In this document: positions 1-8,589 of the stretch, piece after piece | How the letters are laid out: the number at the start of each line of letters is the position of its first letter | Position numbering within the stretch: position 1 is the first letter of the stretch | Assembly: GCA_030681645.1 (NCBI GenBank) | Contig: JAUXRX010000018.1 | Span: 186,001 to 250,000 of the forward strand | DNA length: 64,000 bases | Reading direction: 5' to 3' | DNA from: Archangium sp. | Lineage (GTDB): Bacteria > Myxococcota > Myxococcia > Myxococcales > Myxococcaceae | The notes under the pieces: generated by a model | The model's database searches: none | Told to the model about the DNA's origin: nothing | Seen by the model: only the letters and a program-made list of their open reading frames with translations | Position numbers and translations under genes: made by a program

Positions 1-2
1 AC

Positions 3-503
3 TTCCTGCAGATCGCCTACGCCATGCGCGCCGCGCACCAGCAGGGCCTCACCCACCACAACGTGAAGCCCGAGAACGTGCTGTTCGACGCGTGGGGCAA
101 CGCGAAGATCGGTGACTTCGGCCTGGGCCGGGTGATCGAGGTCGATCAGAGCAAGGGCATGCCGCAGGTGTTCGTCGGCACCGGGGGCATGGGGTACATG
201 AGCCCCGAGCTGATCAGCCGGTCGAAGGACTCAGGCCCGTCGAGCGACGTGTACGGGCTGGGCATCCTCCTCTACGAGATGCTCACCGGGCAGATCCCCG
301 GGCGGCGCAGCCCGCTGCCGTCGGAGATCAACACCGACGTGCCGGCCAAGCTCGACCCCATCTTCGACAAGATGACGCAGGACCGGAAAGACTCGCGCTA
401 CCCCGACTTCGAGGCGGTGTTCGAGGACTTCTATTCGGCGTTCGCGGACAAGACGTATCTCGCCCGCGGCGACCTGCTGATGTGGAGCGAGCTGGTCAGT
501 TAG
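3..503 (+). CDS. Ser/Thr kinase-like C-lobe, probable pseudokinase (5' end outside window)
   Basis: This is the C-lobe of a Hanks-type protein kinase; the N-lobe lies upstream of the window and the frame is open from base 3. The catalytic loop reads HHNVKPENVLF, where active kinases have HRDLKPEN, so the proton-acceptor Asp is Asn (codon at 60-62) and the Arg is His. The metal-binding DFG is intact (GDFGLG), followed by a GTGGMGYMSPE activation/APE segment and DVYGLGILLYEMLTG (helix F region). The family normally phosphorylates Ser/Thr; with Asp replaced, catalysis is doubtful and a scaffolding or regulatory role is inferred. It ends in a short tail after the kinase fold and overlaps the convergent protease gene by 8 bases. 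Confidence 0.8.
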   Translation, partial: FLQIAYAMRAAHQQGLTHHNVKPENVLFDAWGNAKIGDFGLGRVIEVDQSKGMPQVFVGTGGMGYMSPELISRSKDSGPSSDVYGLGILLYEMLTGQIPGRRSPLPSEINTDVPAKLDPIFDKMTQDRKDSRYPDFEAVFEDFYSAFADKTYLARGDLLMWSELVS

Positions 504-1770
504 CCAGTCCGAGCAGTGCCTGGACCTCGGGTCGGTTTCGTACCGGCGCGAGGTCTTCGTCCGTCTTCGCCTGCGCGAGCCCGGCGAAGCCGAGCGTCTT
601 GGCCTTCTGCAGCGCCGTGACCGCGTCTTCGAGGCGGCCCAGGTGACACAGGCAGCAGGCCTCGTTGTAGGCGTGCACGCCCTGGCCGGTGCGAAGGCGC
701 TCGCTGGTGCACAGCTCGAGTGACTGCGCGTACGCGCCGGCTTCGAAGAGCTTCGTCGAGGCGCTGGCGGCGAGGTCGACGTGCTTGCGGGCGAGCGCGA
801 TGGCGTCGTCGTAGCGCTCCTTCACGATGAGCGCCGAGAGCAGCAGCGGGCGATCGGTCTCGGTGGCCGCACCCGCGGGCTCGAGCAGGCGGATCACCTT
901 GTCGACGTCGTTGTCGGTGGCCGCGAGCCGGGCCTGGAGCGAGACCGAAGGCACGCCTTCCATCGCGCTCACCGCCCGGCGCGCGCCGGCGAAGTCGCCC
1001 TTCCGGAGGCGCACCCAGGCGAGCTGCTCGCCGAGCCGCGCGCGCTTCACCACGTCGGAGGTCGCCATCAGCTCGAGCTGCAGCTGCTTCTCTTCGTCGT
1101 CGGTGCGCAGGGGCATCGCGGGCATCGGCTGCGGCGCGGCGTTCCAGCGGTTGTAGCCCTGGAAGAGGCCCATGGCGCCGAAGTAGCCCAGCAGCATCGA
1201 GCGCTGGGAGAACGCGAACGCCACGATGAGCGCGCCGCCGATCATGCTGCTGAGCGCCACCACCCGATCGTGCCGCCGCCCGGTCGCCCACTGCGTGCCC
1301 GCGTCGAGGATGAGGCCGCCGTCCCACGGGAGAATGGGGAGCAGGTTGACGATCGACCAGCCGACGTTGATCCACACCGCGTCGGAGAGTGCGAGCGCAA
1401 TGTCGGGGTTCGTCGTGGTGGTGAACCGCTCGATCGCCAGCGCGATCAGGCCCAGCGTGAGGCCTGCGCCGGGGCCGGCGAGGGTGATGAAGAAGCTCTG
1501 CTTCGGGGTGGGGCGGGCCGTGTCGGGGTAGCGGGTGAAGCCACCGAGCGCGTGGAGGGTGATGGACGGCGCGAAGTGGTTCGCCTTCATCGCCAGCGCG
1601 TGACCGAACTCGTGCACGAGGATGCTGACGAAGACGAGCACGCCCCAGATGAGGGCGCCGCGGACGTCACGGTTCTGCAGCGCGAGGAGCGGAAGGATGA
1701 AGAACCACAGCTCCACGCGCACGGGGATGCCGAAGAGCGAGAACTCGAAGCCGGGCGCGCGTTCGTTCAT
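496..1770 (-). CDS. M50 (site-2 protease) family membrane metalloprotease with C-terminal helical repeats
   Basis: 424 residues. Membrane segments at the N-terminus carry the zinc motif HEFGH (His53, Glu54, His57), and a second motif NLLPILPWDGG supplies the third ligand (Asp150); both are hallmarks of site-2 proteases, which cut substrates within the membrane. After the membrane domain (to about residue 210) comes a soluble, Ala/Leu-rich helical region of about 200 residues resembling TPR-type repeats, which may bind substrate or partner. The start is an ATG directly before a short amphipathic leader. The gene is convergent with the kinase fragment and divergent from the small outer-membrane-like protein at 1832. 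No substrate such as an anti-sigma factor lies next to it, so its target is unknown. Confidence 0.88.
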   Translation of the reverse strand: MNERAPGFEFSLFGIPVRVELWFFILPLLALQNRDVRGALIWGVLVFVSILVHEFGHALAMKANHFAPSITLHALGGFTRYPDTARPTPKQSFFITLAGPGAGLTLGLIALAIERFTTTTNPDIALALSDAVWINVGWSIVNLLPILPWDGGLILDAGTQWATGRRHDRVVALSSMIGGALIVAFAFSQRSMLLGYFGAMGLFQGYNRWNAAPQPMPAMPLRTDDEEKQLQLELMATSDVVKRARLGEQLAWVRLRKGDFAGARRAVSAMEGVPSVSLQARLAATDNDVDKVIRLLEPAGAATETDRPLLLSALIVKERYDDAIALARKHVDLAASASTKLFEAGAYAQSLELCTSERLRTGQGVHAYNEACCLCHLGRLEDAVTALQKAKTLGFAGLAQAKTDEDLAPVRNRPEVQALLGLAN

Positions 1771-1831
1771 GTGCAGTTCCTCGTAACCACCTTTGAGCGC
1801 GGCGCCAGCAGATTGGCCTAACGTTCAGGCG

Positions 1832-2413
1832 ATGGCCCTGGTCCTCGCCCTGCTGCTGTCTGCCGTGGCCCCGGCTGGGGGAACCGGGGTGCCGGTTGGT
1901 GCGAGCCCATTTCACCGCTGGGGGTTGAGCCTCGGGTTGGGGCTCGACAAGCAGCTGTTCGGACCCAGCTCACTCTCCGTCGACCTCGAGGGGACCCTGA
2001 GGCCGCTTCGCCATGTGCGCTTCGGGCTCATCGCGACAGCAGGATGGTCGCCCGCGCCGCCTGCTGACTATCCCGGGCGGAACGCGACCTATCGCGCGCT
2101 CGCGGTGATCGATCTCGTCGTTCCTGTCGCGTGGGGAGCGTTCTTCTTCGGGCTGGGAGGCGGCATTCATCACACCAACCTGCTCTTCGACGAGTTCGCG
2201 AACGAGCCCGCCTTCCGCCCCAGGCTTCAGAGCTGGGCCACCGGCGCCACCCTCGTCGTGCGCGCAGGCGCAGAGGTGCTCGTTCGCGAGAACGTGGCGC
2301 TGGGGGGGAGCTTCGCCTTGTCTGTGTGGGCGAACGCGCCCTGGATCGCTCTCAACGTCTACGTCCTTCACCCGACGCTCGAGGCACGCGCGCGAGTCAG
2401 CGTTCTTTTCTGA
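1832..2413 (+). CDS. Hypothetical exported beta-barrel-like protein
   Basis: About 193 residues from the ATG at 1832, which gives a clean signal peptide (MALVLALLLSAVAPAGG). A longer reading from 1793 adds 13 residues without a signal-like N-region. The mature part alternates hydrophobic and polar residues with many Gly and aromatic residues and ends in VSVLF, a terminal Phe typical of outer-membrane barrels. No enzymatic motif is visible. It precedes the fatty-acid transporter gene by 21 bases on the same strand and could be co-transcribed. Role unknown; an outer-membrane or periplasmic location is inferred from the signal peptide and terminal residue. Confidence 0.65.
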   Translation: MALVLALLLSAVAPAGGTGVPVGASPFHRWGLSLGLGLDKQLFGPSSLSVDLEGTLRPLRHVRFGLIATAGWSPAPPADYPGRNATYRALAVIDLVVPVAWGAFFFGLGGGIHHTNLLFDEFANEPAFRPRLQSWATGATLVVRAGAEVLVRENVALGGSFALSVWANAPWIALNVYVLHPTLEARARVSVLF

Positions 2414-2434
2414 TGAGGACGGTACGAGGTTGGC

Positions 2435-3883
2435 ATGAGTGAAATGAAAGAGCCCCCGGAAGGAGCGCTGGCCCGAGTCGCGGCGCGCTTCACCGGCTGG
2501 GCCGAGCGCTGGATCCCCGACGCCTTCGTCTTCGCGCTGCTGGCGACGGTGATCGTGGTGCTCGCCTCGTTCGGCAAACTCCTCACCGAGAAGAGCGCCG
2601 GCGTGGCGGCGCAGGAGGTCGTCACCATCTGGGGGCAGGGCTTCTGGGAACTCATCCCCTTCACCCTGCAGATGGCGCTGGTGATCATCACCGGCTCCGT
2701 CGTCGCCACCACGCGCCCGGTGTACCGGCTGATCGTCAAGCTCGCCTCGGTGGCCACCACGCCGCGCGGCGCGGTGGCGTGGGTGGCGCTGCTGGCGATG
2801 GTGTCGAGCTGGTTCAACTGGGGCTTCTCGCTCATCTTCAGCGCGATGCTGGCGCGCGAGGTGGCGCGGCGAGTGCCGAGCGTGGACTACCGCGCGGTCT
2901 GCGCGAGCGCGTTCCTCGGGCTGGGCAGCATCTGGGCGCAGGGCCTCTCGGGGAGCGCGGCGCTGCAGATGGCCACGCCCGCGGCGCTGCAGCCGGCGAT
3001 TCGCGCCATCGTGGCGGGGCCGGGCGACCTGGTGCCGGGCGGCATCATCCCGCTCACGCACACCATCTTCCTCTGGCAGTCGCTGTTGTGCGTGGTGATC
3101 GAGATCGTCGTGGTGACCACGCTCATGTACTTCGCCGCGCCGGTCGCCTCGCGCGCGAAGACCGCCACGATGTTCGGCATCGACCTCGGTCCCTCTCCGC
3201 TCGAGGCGCCTGAGCCGCAGGGCCGGGGCACGCCGGGCGAGTGGCTGGAGTACCGCCCGCACCTCTCGGTGCTCTTCGTGTTGCTCGCGGGCTCGTACCT
3301 GGTGTCGACCTTCGCCACCTCGGCCGATCCGCTCAACGCGCTCAACCTCAACACGCTCAACCTGGGCTTCCTCACCCTGGGCGTGGCGCTCCATGGAACT
3401 CCGGCGCGGCTGATGCGCGCGGTGAAGGACGCGACGCCGGGCGTGTGGGGCGTGATCCTCCAGTTTCCGCTCTACGCCGGCCTCGCCGCGTTGATCGTCA
3501 AGACGCACCTCAACGAGGTGATCGCGGGCTTCTTCGTCTCGCTCTCGACGAAGGAGACGTACCCCGCGCTGGTGGCGATCTACTCCGCGGTCTTAGGCGT
3601 GTTCGTGCCCAGCGGCGGCAGCAAGTGGGTGATCGAGGCGCCCTACGTGATGCAGGCTGCGCACGACTTGAAGGTGCACCTCGGCTGGATGGTGGCCGTC
3701 TACGATCTGGGCGAGGCGCTGGCGAACCTGGTGCAACCGTTCTGGATGCTCCCGGTCCTGGGCCTGTTCGGCCTCAAGGCGCGGGACGTCATGGGCTACA
3801 CCTTCCTCGTGTTCCTGCTGCTGACGCCGCTGGTGCTGGTGCTGGTCACGGTGCTCTCGCTCACACTTCCGTACCCGCTCTGA
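2435..3883 (+). CDS. atoE: AtoE-family short-chain fatty acid transporter
   Basis: 482 residues with about 12 hydrophobic segments. The sequence matches the AtoE/TIGR00366 family: an N-terminal FTGWAERWIPDAFVFALLAT segment, SSWFNWGFSLIFSAMLARE, GLSGSAALQMATP, and a late FVPSGGSKWVIEAPYVMQA motif. Members move short-chain fatty acids (acetoacetate, butyrate) across the inner membrane. Family length is usually 430-480 residues, so this copy is complete. It may share a transcript with the exported protein upstream. No CoA-transferase or thiolase gene is adjacent, so the operon setting of E. coli ato is not conserved. A REP-like palindrome begins 24 bases after the stop codon and may act as a 3' stabiliser or terminator. 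Confidence 0.88.
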   Translation: MSEMKEPPEGALARVAARFTGWAERWIPDAFVFALLATVIVVLASFGKLLTEKSAGVAAQEVVTIWGQGFWELIPFTLQMALVIITGSVVATTRPVYRLIVKLASVATTPRGAVAWVALLAMVSSWFNWGFSLIFSAMLAREVARRVPSVDYRAVCASAFLGLGSIWAQGLSGSAALQMATPAALQPAIRAIVAGPGDLVPGGIIPLTHTIFLWQSLLCVVIEIVVVTTLMYFAAPVASRAKTATMFGIDLGPSPLEAPEPQGRGTPGEWLEYRPHLSVLFVLLAGSYLVSTFATSADPLNALNLNTLNLGFLTLGVALHGTPARLMRAVKDATPGVWGVILQFPLYAGLAALIVKTHLNEVIAGFFVSLSTKETYPALVAIYSAVLGVFVPSGGSKWVIEAPYVMQAAHDLKVHLGWMVAVYDLGEALANLVQPFWMLPVLGLFGLKARDVMGYTFLVFLLLTPLVLVLVTVLSLTLPYPL

Positions 3884-3907
3884 CAAAATGGCAAATGGGG
3901 ACATGGC

Positions 3908-4002
3908 AAATGGGGACAGGCTGCTTTTCGGGCACCGGTCCGCCCCCGAGGGTTCGCCGACGCGAGCGGGTCGACGGGCCCAAAAGTAGCCTGTCCCCAT
4001 TT
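3908..4002. repeat. REP/RAYT-like imperfect inverted repeat
   Basis: Two arms of about 25 bases face each other. The left (3908-3933) begins AAATGGGGACAGGCTGC and the right (3978-4002) ends CAGGCT-type sequence read in reverse, AGCCTGTCCCCATTT. They differ by one substitution and one indel and are separated by about 45 bases. The left arm is preceded by a second partial copy of GGCAAATGGGGACA at 3890-3903. This AAATGGGGACAGG type of terminus is known from REP-like repeats linked to IS200-type REP-associated transposases. No transposase is present here, so it is a non-autonomous copy between the transporter stop and the next start. Confidence 0.7.
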
Positions 4003-4073
4003 CCAAATAATTGCCTGTCTGAGGCCGCGGGCCACACTCCTGTCACTGCCTGTTGCAGCGCGGAGGAAGTCGC

Positions 4074-4679
4074 ATGGCCTTTGACGTCGTGATGTTCGGA
4101 TCGTTGTCGATTCCCGAGCGGAGCCTGGAGGACTGGCTCGCCAGCCCGGTGGAGTTCAGTGAGTACCCCTGGCTCGACGAGGTGGGTGGCGTCGACGTCT
4201 TCCACGACACGCCCGAGGCGCTGTTGAGCTTCCTGGGTGACGTGAGCTGCGCGCCCCACGAGCTCTTCGAGGTGAGCCTTCAGGAAGGCGAGCTGACGGT
4301 GCAGTGCTACGCGTCGGAAGACACCTTCCGCGCCACCAGCCAGGCGCTCGCGCTGCTCTTCGCCTCTTCGGCGGCGTTCGGTGGGGTCGGCGAGCTCTGT
4401 TACACGGGCTACCAGGGCATCCGCTTCGGAGAGCGCCTGCTGGTGCGCGGCGGCCGCGGCACGTTCCGCCGCGTCGCGGGTGACGAGCTGGCGAAGCTCG
4501 AGCAGCAGAAGGCCTTCCTCGCGCTCGATGCGCGCATCCACGAGCGCTACGACTCGCTGGTCGGCCGCACCGCGCCCGTAGATCCGAGAAGCTCGAGGTG
4601 GATCATTCACCCGTTCACCGGCCGCAAGGTGAGGGTCGCCGACGATCTCTCGCGGGGAGAGATCAAACCAGCCCCCTAG
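4074..4679 (+). CDS. Hypothetical protein
   Basis: 201 residues from the ATG at 4074, chosen because a strong ribosome-binding site GGAGGA (4062-4067) sits seven bases upstream; a start at 4053 has none. No signal peptide or membrane segment. The N-terminal half is acidic and mixed alpha/beta in character (SEYPWLDEVGGVDVFHD), the middle contains a Gly-rich stretch, and the C-terminal part is basic (HPFTGRKVRVADD). I do not recognise the family. The stop overlaps the stop of the convergent outer-membrane gene by four bases. Probably cytoplasmic; function unknown. Confidence 0.7.
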   Translation: MAFDVVMFGSLSIPERSLEDWLASPVEFSEYPWLDEVGGVDVFHDTPEALLSFLGDVSCAPHELFEVSLQEGELTVQCYASEDTFRATSQALALLFASSAAFGGVGELCYTGYQGIRFGERLLVRGGRGTFRRVAGDELAKLEQQKAFLALDARIHERYDSLVGRTAPVDPRSSRWIIHPFTGRKVRVADDLSRGEIKPAP

Positions 4680-5758
4680 AAATTCACCGCGAGCCCCACG
4701 CTCACCACGTGCCGCACGTAGACGAACTCGTTGTTCGGCAGGAACCCCAGAAACCCCGCGTATCTCACGTCGAGGTCGAGCCACTGGTTGAGCGGCTTGA
4801 CCAGCTTGAGCGTGAGTGACGACACGTTCTCGTCTTCCTCGAGCACGGTGAGATCGGGCGAGAGGTACACGCCCTCGGGGAACACGGCCGGCTGCCAGGT
4901 GAGGCTGCCCAGCAGCATCAAGTCCCACGGCAAGCGCACCCCGGCAGTCGCGTTGAGCCGATGCCGCTGCACGCTCTCGCCGAACGAGTTCGAGGCCTGG
5001 TCCGAGTACGAGTAGCTGAACGTGAAGTGAAACGGCCCCCGGTACGAGTACGAGAGGCCGCCCCCGAACACGTTGTCGGCCCGGGGGACCTCGGGAACCC
5101 GGCAATCGTCCTGCGTGCCCTCGGGCCCGCGCGGTGGCCGGGCGCAGCTGTTGTAGGTGCGGGGGTTGAACGAGCCGAACACCGACACCGAGTGCCTGCG
5201 GTTGAACCGGTAGCGCGCGGACACCAGGCCGTCGGGCCCCCAGAAGCTGTAGGCGAAGCGATTGTAGAAGAGGAAGCGATGAGCGCTGATCTGCGCGCGC
5301 ACGTCGACGGCCGCCGAGGGAAAGAAGTCGAGCACCGCGCCCCCGACGAGATCGGTGTAGTCGCGCTCGGCCCCGCGGCGATCGCGCGCGCGCCCCGAGA
5401 GCCCGAAGGCGAAGTACTGCGCGAACGACACCGTGGCCTCGAGCTGCGCGGCCTGCACCAGCGTGTCTTCCGTGGGAATGAAGAGAAACTTCCGCCCGCT
5501 GATGTCGTAGCTGCCCGACACCCGCACGCGCTCGCCGAAGCGCAAGACGCCCTCGAGCTGGCCGAGGCCGAAGAGGAAGGCGTCGGCCTGGGTGCCGACG
5601 TCCGGCGAGACGAAGTCGCGCCGCGCGTTCGAGTCGATCGCCGGGCCCACCCACAGCCGCGCCCGCCCCTTGAAGTCGACGGCCGGCGCAGACGTCGCCG
5701 CCAACAGGAAGAGCAGGGTGAGTGTGCGTCGCACCACGAGGCGCCGGAACTTAGCCAA
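4676..5758 (-). CDS. Putative outer-membrane beta-barrel protein
   Basis: 360 residues. After a signal peptide (LTLLFLLAATSAPAVD) the chain shows repeated amphipathic strands rich in Tyr, Phe and Gly, for example RYRFNRRHSVSVFGSFNPR and GGGLSYSYRGPFHFTFSYSY, and ends in AVNF with a C-terminal Phe, the usual recognition signal for the BAM machinery. The longest reading starts at a TTG codon; two GTG codons at 5737 and 5734 give shorter, equally good signal peptides, so the start is uncertain. A loop with two Cys (NSCARPP, DDCRVPE) may be disulfide-bonded. Cargo is unknown. It is divergent from the lipoprotein gene at 5789. Confidence 0.75.
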   Translation of the reverse strand: MAKFRRLVVRRTLTLLFLLAATSAPAVDFKGRARLWVGPAIDSNARRDFVSPDVGTQADAFLFGLGQLEGVLRFGERVRVSGSYDISGRKFLFIPTEDTLVQAAQLEATVSFAQYFAFGLSGRARDRRGAERDYTDLVGGAVLDFFPSAAVDVRAQISAHRFLFYNRFAYSFWGPDGLVSARYRFNRRHSVSVFGSFNPRTYNSCARPPRGPEGTQDDCRVPEVPRADNVFGGGLSYSYRGPFHFTFSYSYSDQASNSFGESVQRHRLNATAGVRLPWDLMLLGSLTWQPAVFPEGVYLSPDLTVLEEDENVSSLTLKLVKPLNQWLDLDVRYAGFLGFLPNNEFVYVRHVVSVGLAVNF

Positions 5759-5788
5759 CCCTGCGCCGCGTCGTTACAGTGACTCATC

Positions 5789-6304
5789 GTGCGTGCCCTC
5801 TTTCTCTCCTTCGCCGCGTTGGCCTTCGCGTGCGGTCCCCTCCCGTTCACCACGGAGATGAAGGGCGAGGCGGTGATCCAGGGCAGCCCGCTGGGGCAGT
5901 TCTTCAACGTCTTCCCGCCGCTGAGCGGCTTCGCCAACCTGGACTTCGATCAAAACCAGGACTTCAAGAACAACGACGCGACGCGGGCGATGGTCAAGAC
6001 GATGAAGGTGACCTCGCTCACGCTGCGCATCGTCTCGCCCCCCAGCCAGGACTTCAGCTTCCTCGAGTCACTCGAGTTCGCGGTGAAGAGCGGCGATCTC
6101 GAAGAGAAGGTCGCCTCGAAGACGGCCATCGACAGGCTGGGGCTCGCCGCGCCGAACCCGACCCTGAAGCTCGACGTGGTGAACGTGGATCTCGCCGCGT
6201 TCGTGCACGCGCCCACCATGTCGATCATCACCCGCGGGACCGGGCATCAGCCCGCCCAGGAGACGCGGCTCGAGGCCACGGTGAAGTTCCAGGTCGGGCT
6301 TTAG
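5789..6304 (+). CDS. Putative lipoprotein, function unknown
   Basis: 171 residues from a GTG start. The N-terminus MRALFLSFAALAFACG is a lipoprotein signal with the Cys of the lipobox at residue 15. The mature part has no domain I can name; it is mixed beta (KVTSLTLRIVSPP, LEFAVKSGDLEE, LEATVKFQVGL) and could form a small beta-sandwich. It lies alone, divergent from the barrel gene and running into the BrkB-like gene on the other strand, whose last 77 bases overlap its own 3' end. Location at the inner face of the outer membrane is inferred from the lipobox. Confidence 0.75.
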   Translation: MRALFLSFAALAFACGPLPFTTEMKGEAVIQGSPLGQFFNVFPPLSGFANLDFDQNQDFKNNDATRAMVKTMKVTSLTLRIVSPPSQDFSFLESLEFAVKSGDLEEKVASKTAIDRLGLAAPNPTLKLDVVNVDLAAFVHAPTMSIITRGTGHQPAQETRLEATVKFQVGL

Positions 6305-7220
6305 GCCCGCGCCCGCGGCCTTTCTTGGCCGGCGCCACCGCGAGCTCCGCTTCCGCGGCGCACAGGCAGGCGCCGAAGATGAAGATGCCTCCCGAGAGGT
6401 AGACCCACAGCAGCAAGGCCATGATTCCGCCGAAGGCGCCATAGAGCGCGTTGAGGGTGGCGAAGCGCGCCAGGTAGACGGCGAAGAGCCGCTCGGCGAC
6501 CAGCAGCAAGCCCGTGGCGCACAGGGCTGCGACCCAGAGCCGCCGCTTCGGCTCGCGGCGCTGCGGCGCGAGCCGGTAGAAGAGCAGCAGGCTGCCGAAC
6601 ACCACGGCCAGCGGCACCGCCGACACCAGCAGCCCATACGTCCACGAGCCGAAGACGCTGGGCGAGAAGAACCGCTTCTCGGCGAGGCCCGCCAGGGTCG
6701 GCAGCGCGATGCCCCCGAGAATCGCCAGGGTCGTCAAGGCGAGCAGCCCCAGGCTCTTGAGGGGGAGCCGCCACCAGCGGTGCGCCTCGTAGCCCCAGGC
6801 CGCGTTGGTGACGTTGATCAGTGTGCTGAAGCACTGCAGCGTGGTCCACACCAGGGCGAGCAGCGCGATGCCGCTGGCCGAGGTGCGCCCGTTGATGACG
6901 CCGGCGATCACCTCGAAGATCCGGGCCTTCATCGCCGCGTCGAGCGGGAAGTAGCCCTGCAGGTAGCTGATCACCGCCTGCCCCGCGGCCCCGCGATCGA
7001 CGAAGACCGAGGCGATCGTCACCAGCAGGATCATCAGCGGGAAGAGCGAGAAGAAGGCGTTGAAGGCGAAGGCCCCTGCCCACTCGAAGGCGTCGATGAG
7101 GAGGAAGCGCGACCCCGCCAGCCGGAGCGTGGCCCACCCGAGGCGCACTCTCTCGAGGAATTGACGTCCTCCGAGCTCGAGGCGCCGCGACGCCGGCTGC
7201 AGCTGCATCGCTGCTTCCAT
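6228..7220 (-). CDS. YihY/BrkB-family membrane protein
   Basis: 330 residues with about six membrane helices. The family signature is visible: AFEWAGAFAFNAFFSLFPLMILL near the N-terminus (split here at 20), LVWTTLQCFSTLINVTNAAW mid-protein and LYGAFGGIMALLLWVYLSGG near the end. Members were once called ribonuclease BN but are inner-membrane proteins of unsettled function. After the last helix there is a basic, low-complexity Ala/Pro/Arg tail of about 45 residues. The final 77 bases overlap the convergent lipoprotein gene, and the tail lies in that overlap; the tail may be a read-through of an older, shorter gene. An alternative ATG sits four codons downstream of the chosen start. Confidence 0.85.
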   Translation of the reverse strand: MEAAMQLQPASRRLELGGRQFLERVRLGWATLRLAGSRFLLIDAFEWAGAFAFNAFFSLFPLMILLVTIASVFVDRGAAGQAVISYLQGYFPLDAAMKARIFEVIAGVINGRTSASGIALLALVWTTLQCFSTLINVTNAAWGYEAHRWWRLPLKSLGLLALTTLAILGGIALPTLAGLAEKRFFSPSVFGSWTYGLLVSAVPLAVVFGSLLLFYRLAPQRREPKRRLWVAALCATGLLLVAERLFAVYLARFATLNALYGAFGGIMALLLWVYLSGGIFIFGACLCAAEAELAVAPAKKGRGRGPKARPGTSPWPRAASPGRADARSRG

Positions 7221-7339
7221 CGCACCGCCCGTGCCGTGAGGCGGGGCGCGGGGTTCCGGCAGGTTGAGGAAGCAGGAGGGCCGCGCCAGCCATCAGGATG
7301 ACCGCGCGGCTCATCAAAACGACTTCGTGCGCAGGCAGG

Positions 7340-8455
7340 TCACTTCAACTGCGAAGCGCGCTTCTGCAGCTCGTCGGCCTTCTGCTTGAGCTGGCCGGCG
7401 AGGCCCTGCAGGCGCAGCCGCTCGACCTCGAGGTCTTCCAGGTCGTCATCGCCACCGGAGATGGCGCGGGCGCCGCCGACCTGCACCCGGGCGTCGGAGG
7501 CGTTGGTGACGCGGATGCTGGAAGAGTCGAGGCCGGTGTTGATCGAAGTGCCCTCGTTCGCGCCGCGCGCGTCGGCAGGAGCGCCCGGAGCCGCACCGCC
7601 CAGCGACTGAGCGCCGAAGGGGCCGGGGCTGTTGAACGCGCCCCCGCTGCCGGCCGTGGTGTCTGCGGTGGTGCCGGCCGGAGGCGCCGCGGCTTCATTG
7701 TTCTTCGGATCGGCGAGGGCGGCGGTCGGCGCGGTGCCCGGGGTGGTGACGGTGCGCTGCACGCGCAGCCGGCGGTCGCTGTCGTCGAACATCGACTCTT
7801 CGCCCATGAAGCGCTGCACCCGGCGATCGAGCTCGACCTCGTCACGGCGCTCGGCGATGCGGGCCTCGAGGGTCTTCAGCTCGCGGCGCAGCTTCTCTTC
7901 GTTGTCGCGCAGCAGGTCGGCCTGCTCGAGCAGTTCTTCCGGATCGTCGCTGGGCCGCACGGCGTCGAGGGTGGGGAGCTTCGCGGCGGGCAGGGTCGCG
8001 CGCAGGGCGTCGCGCTCGGCGCGCAGCTTGCGGAGCTGGTCGATGAGGCCCTTGCGAGCGCCGCGGTCGGTCTGGCGATCGAACTCGGCGCGCAGGCGGG
8101 TCAGCTCGGAAGAGAGCCCGTCGAGGAGCGCCATGTTCGCGTTCTCGAGCTCGGCCTCACGACCCGACACCTGCTGGGCGAGCGCGCTCAGCACGCCCGA
8201 CAGCTCCTGGCTGCGCTTGAGGGCGGAGTCGAGCTCGCCACCGGGGAGGAGCTTGCCCTTCGAAGCGGCCTTGAGGGTCTCGATCTGGGCCGAGAGCGCA
8301 GAGAGCTCGTTGCGCTGCTTGAGCTGTTCGGTGCGCAGGGCCGTCACCTGTTCCCGCGCGCCCCGGCTGCCCGAACGGAGGGCGTCGAGGGATCCTGCCG
8401 CCCAGACCGGGAAGGCGAGGAGGCAGGCGGTGAGGATGACGGCGCTCAGCTTCAT
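7340..8455 (-). CDS. Exported coiled-coil protein, function unknown
   Basis: 371 residues from the ATG at 8455, which gives the signal peptide MKLSAVILTACLLAFPVWA; a longer frame to 8518 adds 21 residues and no signal. The mature region to about residue 215 is strongly heptad-like and rich in Leu, Glu, Arg and Ala (for example LDSALKRSQELSGVLSALAQ). A disordered Ala/Pro/Gly/Thr linker follows, and a short second coiled coil (LEVERLRLQGLAGQLKQKA) closes the protein. No enzymatic motif. It is probably periplasmic and could be a spacer or envelope-organising protein. The gene is divergent from the TruB-like gene, sharing a 134-base intergenic region. Confidence 0.75.
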   Translation of the reverse strand: MKLSAVILTACLLAFPVWAAGSLDALRSGSRGAREQVTALRTEQLKQRNELSALSAQIETLKAASKGKLLPGGELDSALKRSQELSGVLSALAQQVSGREAELENANMALLDGLSSELTRLRAEFDRQTDRGARKGLIDQLRKLRAERDALRATLPAAKLPTLDAVRPSDDPEELLEQADLLRDNEEKLRRELKTLEARIAERRDEVELDRRVQRFMGEESMFDDSDRRLRVQRTVTTPGTAPTAALADPKNNEAAAPPAGTTADTTAGSGGAFNSPGPFGAQSLGGAAPGAPADARGANEGTSINTGLDSSSIRVTNASDARVQVGGARAISGGDDDLEDLEVERLRLQGLAGQLKQKADELQKRASQLK

Positions 8456-8589
8456 GATGGGAGGTCTCTTGAGCAACGCTGGTGCCAAGAGGCAAGACGG
8501 AATGGTGCGGAAAACCAACCCTTTGGCACGATGTGTGACAGTGGCTTCCTCATGAAAAACCCGGCGATCGACAGTTTTCCGAGGGCGGC

